Of a stretch of DNA of 64,000 nucleotides, positions 62,084 to 64,000 are shown one piece after another. The DNA lies in assembly GCA_020633435.1 (NCBI GenBank), contig JACKDP010000004.1:496001-560000 (forward strand), given 5' to 3'. This DNA comes from Myxococcales bacterium (GTDB taxonomy: Bacteria > Myxococcota_A > Bradymonadia > UBA7976 > UBA1532). A model generated the notes under the pieces. It worked only from the letters and a program-made list of their open reading frames with translations, did no database searches and had not been told where the DNA came from. Every line of letters begins with the position of its first letter. The first letter of the stretch is position 1. Position numbers and translations under genes: made by a program.

Positions 62084-63154
62084 CTATTGTCTCCGCCCCC
62101 CTACGACGTCCAGCAGACGACCAATCCGGTACTCGAGCAACTCGCCCACCAAGCCTAGTCGGAATGACGAGACGATTCCTCCATATTCCTTCGCAAGAGC
62201 AGATCGCGTTCGACGGGCCGAGAACGACCTGACTACTCGCGGGACGCTATCCGCGAACTGACCGTCACACGCCTGTAGCATGTACTCTACTAGCGAAAAG
62301 TGGTTGACTTTGTCCGGGTGAGGATGACTTCGGCAACTAATCAAAGGATTGGACCCATTTGCGTACTTCTCGACAAAAGCGCTTCTCGCAGAAGAACCTC
62401 CTTCCACTCTGGCATGAAGTTGCTTGTCCGAGAAATTCCAGAAAAGGCCGCGGGCTGAGTCGAACAGGGGCGCAAACCGGAGTGAGTCTCCAACCGAAAC
62501 ACCGTCTGAGATTACGCCCCAGTTTCGCGGGTGGCGATCATTGGTCCCGACGATTGCATCGAAGGCGAGCATTCGGCCAAGACCGTCTCGAACACGACAA
62601 TACTCGCTCTCCAGGCAGACCGCATCGAGGACTTCCAAGAGTAGATCAACAGTATAGAAGAGCCGCTCGGACACTTTGTCAGCGGCGAACGTTTCCTTGA
62701 TCTCCCCTTCGTCAGCGCCCAGCCAGAGTGCTACAAGTTCGTCGCCATGAAAGAGTGATTCCGTCGGTTTTCGGAGAAAGTAGCGTGACATGAAACGAAC
62801 ACCGAGGGCACCTATGGATGATGAACGCTGACTCTTGGACCCGTGCACTTGACTAAGGCGAAAGCGAGCCAGACGCACCGGCAGCAGCCGCCCGATCGAA
62901 GAGATCATGGCCTCCGTAACGCACTCTCTGACGCCGTGAACCCGCGGACCTTTGGCAATGTAGGCATGGCTGTTGTCCCGAGAGCCCGAGACTTCGAGGA
63001 ACACCTTCGGCGCATCTCCACCGATAGACATCTGCTCGGGGGACTTGGTTGAGAAGCCCCACTTGATTGCACGAATGCGTCGACCATCCACCTGCTCGCG
63101 TGCTCGGAGCCTGCCCCTTGTTGCGATGCCCAAGTTCCACCCCACTCCCTGCAA
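62084..63154 (-). CDS. HipA-like kinase (HipT-like toxin candidate)
   Basis: A HipA-fold Ser/Thr kinase of up to 356 residues without the HipA N-subdomain. Probable nucleotide-binding loop: VSGSRDNSHAYIAKGP with Lys68 and Ser residues before it; Glu81 in RECVTEAMISS. The catalytic loop is FDAIVGTNDRHPRNWGVI (Asp206, His208, Asn211) and the metal-binding Asp232 is in FAPLFDSARG. All catalytic positions are kept, so it should be active. Family members phosphorylate tRNA synthetases or other proteins to arrest growth. The start is uncertain: TTG at 63152-63154 has a G-rich upstream site; GTG at 63089-63091 is the alternative. Lower GC than neighbours. No HTH antitoxin precedes it. Confidence 0.75.
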   Translation of the reverse strand: MQGVGWNLGIATRGRLRAREQVDGRRIRAIKWGFSTKSPEQMSIGGDAPKVFLEVSGSRDNSHAYIAKGPRVHGVRECVTEAMISSIGRLLPVRLARFRLSQVHGSKSQRSSSIGALGVRFMSRYFLRKPTESLFHGDELVALWLGADEGEIKETFAADKVSERLFYTVDLLLEVLDAVCLESEYCRVRDGLGRMLAFDAIVGTNDRHPRNWGVISDGVSVGDSLRFAPLFDSARGLFWNFSDKQLHARVEGGSSARSAFVEKYANGSNPLISCRSHPHPDKVNHFSLVEYMLQACDGQFADSVPRVVRSFSARRTRSALAKEYGGIVSSFRLGLVGELLEYRIGRLLDVVGGRRQ

Positions 63155-63211
63155 AGCCCACCTTCAACCACCACTACTGAAGGCCTCGACGATTCGCAAC
63201 CATTCATCGGT

Positions 63212-63343
63212 ATGATTGCCCTCGGCGCCGCCATGATCCGGCGCCTCCGGGCGAGGGCGCGGCAGGCGACGCTGGCCGATGGGGTCGATGGCGAGGCGCT
63301 GGAGGAGGGGTGGCGGGCGACGCTCCGGGGGCTGCTGTTCTGA
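63212..63343 (+). pseudogene. Short fragment related to the 3750-4529 gene
   Basis: A 43-residue frame with high third-position GC containing DGVDGEALEEGWRATLRG, which resembles EAGYDAEEHEAGWRAL in the unknown protein at 3750-4529. It stops at TGA 63341-63343 and has no ribosome site, so it is probably debris of a member of that family, cut off by the HipA-like module on its left or by decay on its right. Confidence 0.4.
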
Positions 63344-63353
63344 CCGCCGGTCT

Positions 63354-63423
63354 TTGCCGCTTCTGGCAATGGCTTGCCGGAACCGGCAGCCAGTCCCGGC
63401 AAGCTTGCCGGAAGTGGCAAGCC
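63354..63423. repeat. Cluster of TTGCC/GGCAA hairpins and palindromes
   Basis: Four overlapping inverted repeats in 70 bp share the arm TTGCC(GG)/GGCAA: 63354-63369, 63372-63389, a perfect 16-bp palindrome CCGGCAAGCTTGCCGG at 63396-63411, and 63404-63421 with the perfect stem GCTTGCC/GGCAAGC around a six-base loop. It could be a REP-like element, a terminator for one of the flanking fragments, or a recombination site. Confidence 0.6.
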
Positions 63424-63473
63424 CAGATTTCGCGACCCCGCGCTGCGCGCGGGGGGAAGACAAGGGACAAGCA

Positions 63474-63767
63474 TCAAGGGACCTCAGGGAGCACGCAGCG
63501 AAAGCCGATGAAGGCGCCCCGCCAATGAGGGACGAAGTCGTTGCGATACGACACGCGGAGGATCTGCGAGTCGAGGACGAACGAGCCCCCGCGCAACGCC
63601 CGCGTGCCGCCTCCGGCTGCCGGGCGGTGGGGATCGCGGTCACCGCCAGGCAATGCACCCACAACCTCGTCGCTGCACCACTCCGCGACGTTGCCCGACT
63701 GGTCCCATGTCCCCGTCCCGGCGAGGCCGCCAGGGAATACGCCCGGTGGGACAGTAGTCGCCTCTAG
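63474..63767 (-). pseudogene. 3' end of an FGE-fold gene interrupted by IS copy 3
   Basis: The C-terminal ~97 residues of an FGE-sulfatase fold: WDQSGNVAEWCSDEV, TRALRGGSFVLDSQILRVS and GAFIGFRCVLPEVP to a TGA at 63474. The reading frame enters the IS at the CTAG (63764-63767), so the 5' part must lie beyond the element to the right of the window, on the minus strand. The GGSF block again lacks the catalytic Cys pair. Before the insertion this was probably another kinase-FGE or stand-alone FGE-fold gene. Confidence 0.8.
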
Positions 63768-64000
63768 CAGGCTGTTGAAGTAGAGGTCAGCGGGCTTGTG
63801 GCGCTCATGCCTCCGGCCAGCAATCATGTCGCACCTGCCCCTACCCCAGACTCATGCTGGGCTGAGACGGGAGATGCGAAGCAGATTGTAGGCAGCCACG
63901 ATGAGGGTCCCGGCGAACGCCGTTTTTCGGCGGCCCTTGAACCGGGTCCTGCTGAAGCCCGCGGTCGTCTTCATCCACCCAAAGACCTCTTCGATTCGTC
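63768..64000 (-). mobile_element. IS5-family insertion sequence, copy 3 (left part, runs off window)
   Basis: The first 233 bp match the left end of copies 1 and 2 in the same orientation, with CTAG at 63764-63767 just before it. The remaining ~990 bp would lie beyond 64000. Confidence 0.92.
63852..64000 (-). CDS. IS5-family transposase (copy 3, C-terminal part)
   Basis: The last 49 codons of the transposase are present, from the stop at 63852 through VFGWMKTTAGFSRTRF, GRRKTAFAGTLI and AAYNLLRISRLSPA, and are the same as in copies 1 and 2. The N-terminal part lies outside the window. Confidence 0.9.
   Translation of the reverse strand, partial: RIEEVFGWMKTTAGFSRTRFKGRRKTAFAGTLIVAAYNLLRISRLSPA

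Overview
The window is very GC-rich chromosomal DNA with densely packed genes and near-saturated G/C at third codon positions. The gene content points to a myxobacterium-like member of the Myxococcota (former Deltaproteobacteria): several Ser/Thr kinases, proteins fusing kinase and FGE folds, PEGA/TPR and DUF4388-type regulators, many lipoproteins with Asp/Ala/Gly-rich tails after the lipobox, Cys-rich 'dickkopf-like' repeats and a lamin-tail domain. This is an inference from family content; no rRNA or other marker gene is present to settle taxonomy. No tRNA, rRNA or CRISPR array was recognised.

Layout. 0-3.6 kb (minus): glmU (running off the left edge), a GAMT-like methyltransferase and a DUF5131 / three-Cys-motif-partner pair whose partner looks internally deleted. 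3.7-5.1 kb: an unknown protein followed, after its stop, by an in-frame 21-bp tandem repeat and a frameshifted gene remnant. 5.1-9.2 kb (minus): an N-formylglutamate amidohydrolase with a FadJ-type multifunctional enzyme and a thiolase (beta-oxidation operon). 9.3-19.2 kb (plus): DUF389 and HlyIII membrane proteins, a broken coiled-coil/KOW-like gene, rlmI, a kinase-FGE fusion, a small anchored protein and an Lnt-like N-acyltransferase. 19.1-23.7 kb (minus): a four-gene unit of exosortase, zinc-ribbon response regulator, pseudo-receiver and a DUF4388-TPR-CPBP protease fusion. 23.9-28 kb (plus): dihaem cytochrome c lipoprotein, a broken zinc-ribbon membrane protein, a lipoprotein and an RNase Y-like protein. 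27.9-35 kb (minus): a signalling operon (pseudokinase-FGE, AAA/TPR ATPase, Ser/Thr kinase). 35-43 kb (minus): arsenosugar pair (arsS plus AhpD-like), an outer-membrane-type protein, a large lipoprotein, sixA, and preA-preT. 43-57.3 kb: PEGA protein, GH31 lipoprotein, uppS, pfk, an ABC-2 exporter with a GIDE protein, a ceramidase lipoprotein, a YfbK-type VWA protein and a tail-anchored propeller-like protein.

57.6-64 kb is the accessory region. Two identical IS5-family elements lie head to tail sharing one CTAG; a third copy starts at 63.77 kb and runs off the window. Between them are a KAP P-loop NTPase (one IS sits exactly on its stop codon), a visibly lower-GC two-gene HipA-like module split into kinase and HipA-N/HipS-like parts with no HTH partner, gene debris, a cluster of TTGCC/GGCAA hairpins, and the 3' end of an FGE-fold gene cut by the third IS.

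Three themes recur. Several modular signalling proteins are broken in frame only inside their Pro/Ala-rich linkers, which may be sequencing error or true slippage. A TANNNT box exactly 6 nt before the start codon suggests leaderless transcripts for several genes. FGE folds appear three times without the catalytic cysteine pair. All calls are from reading the sequence and family knowledge; no database search was run.
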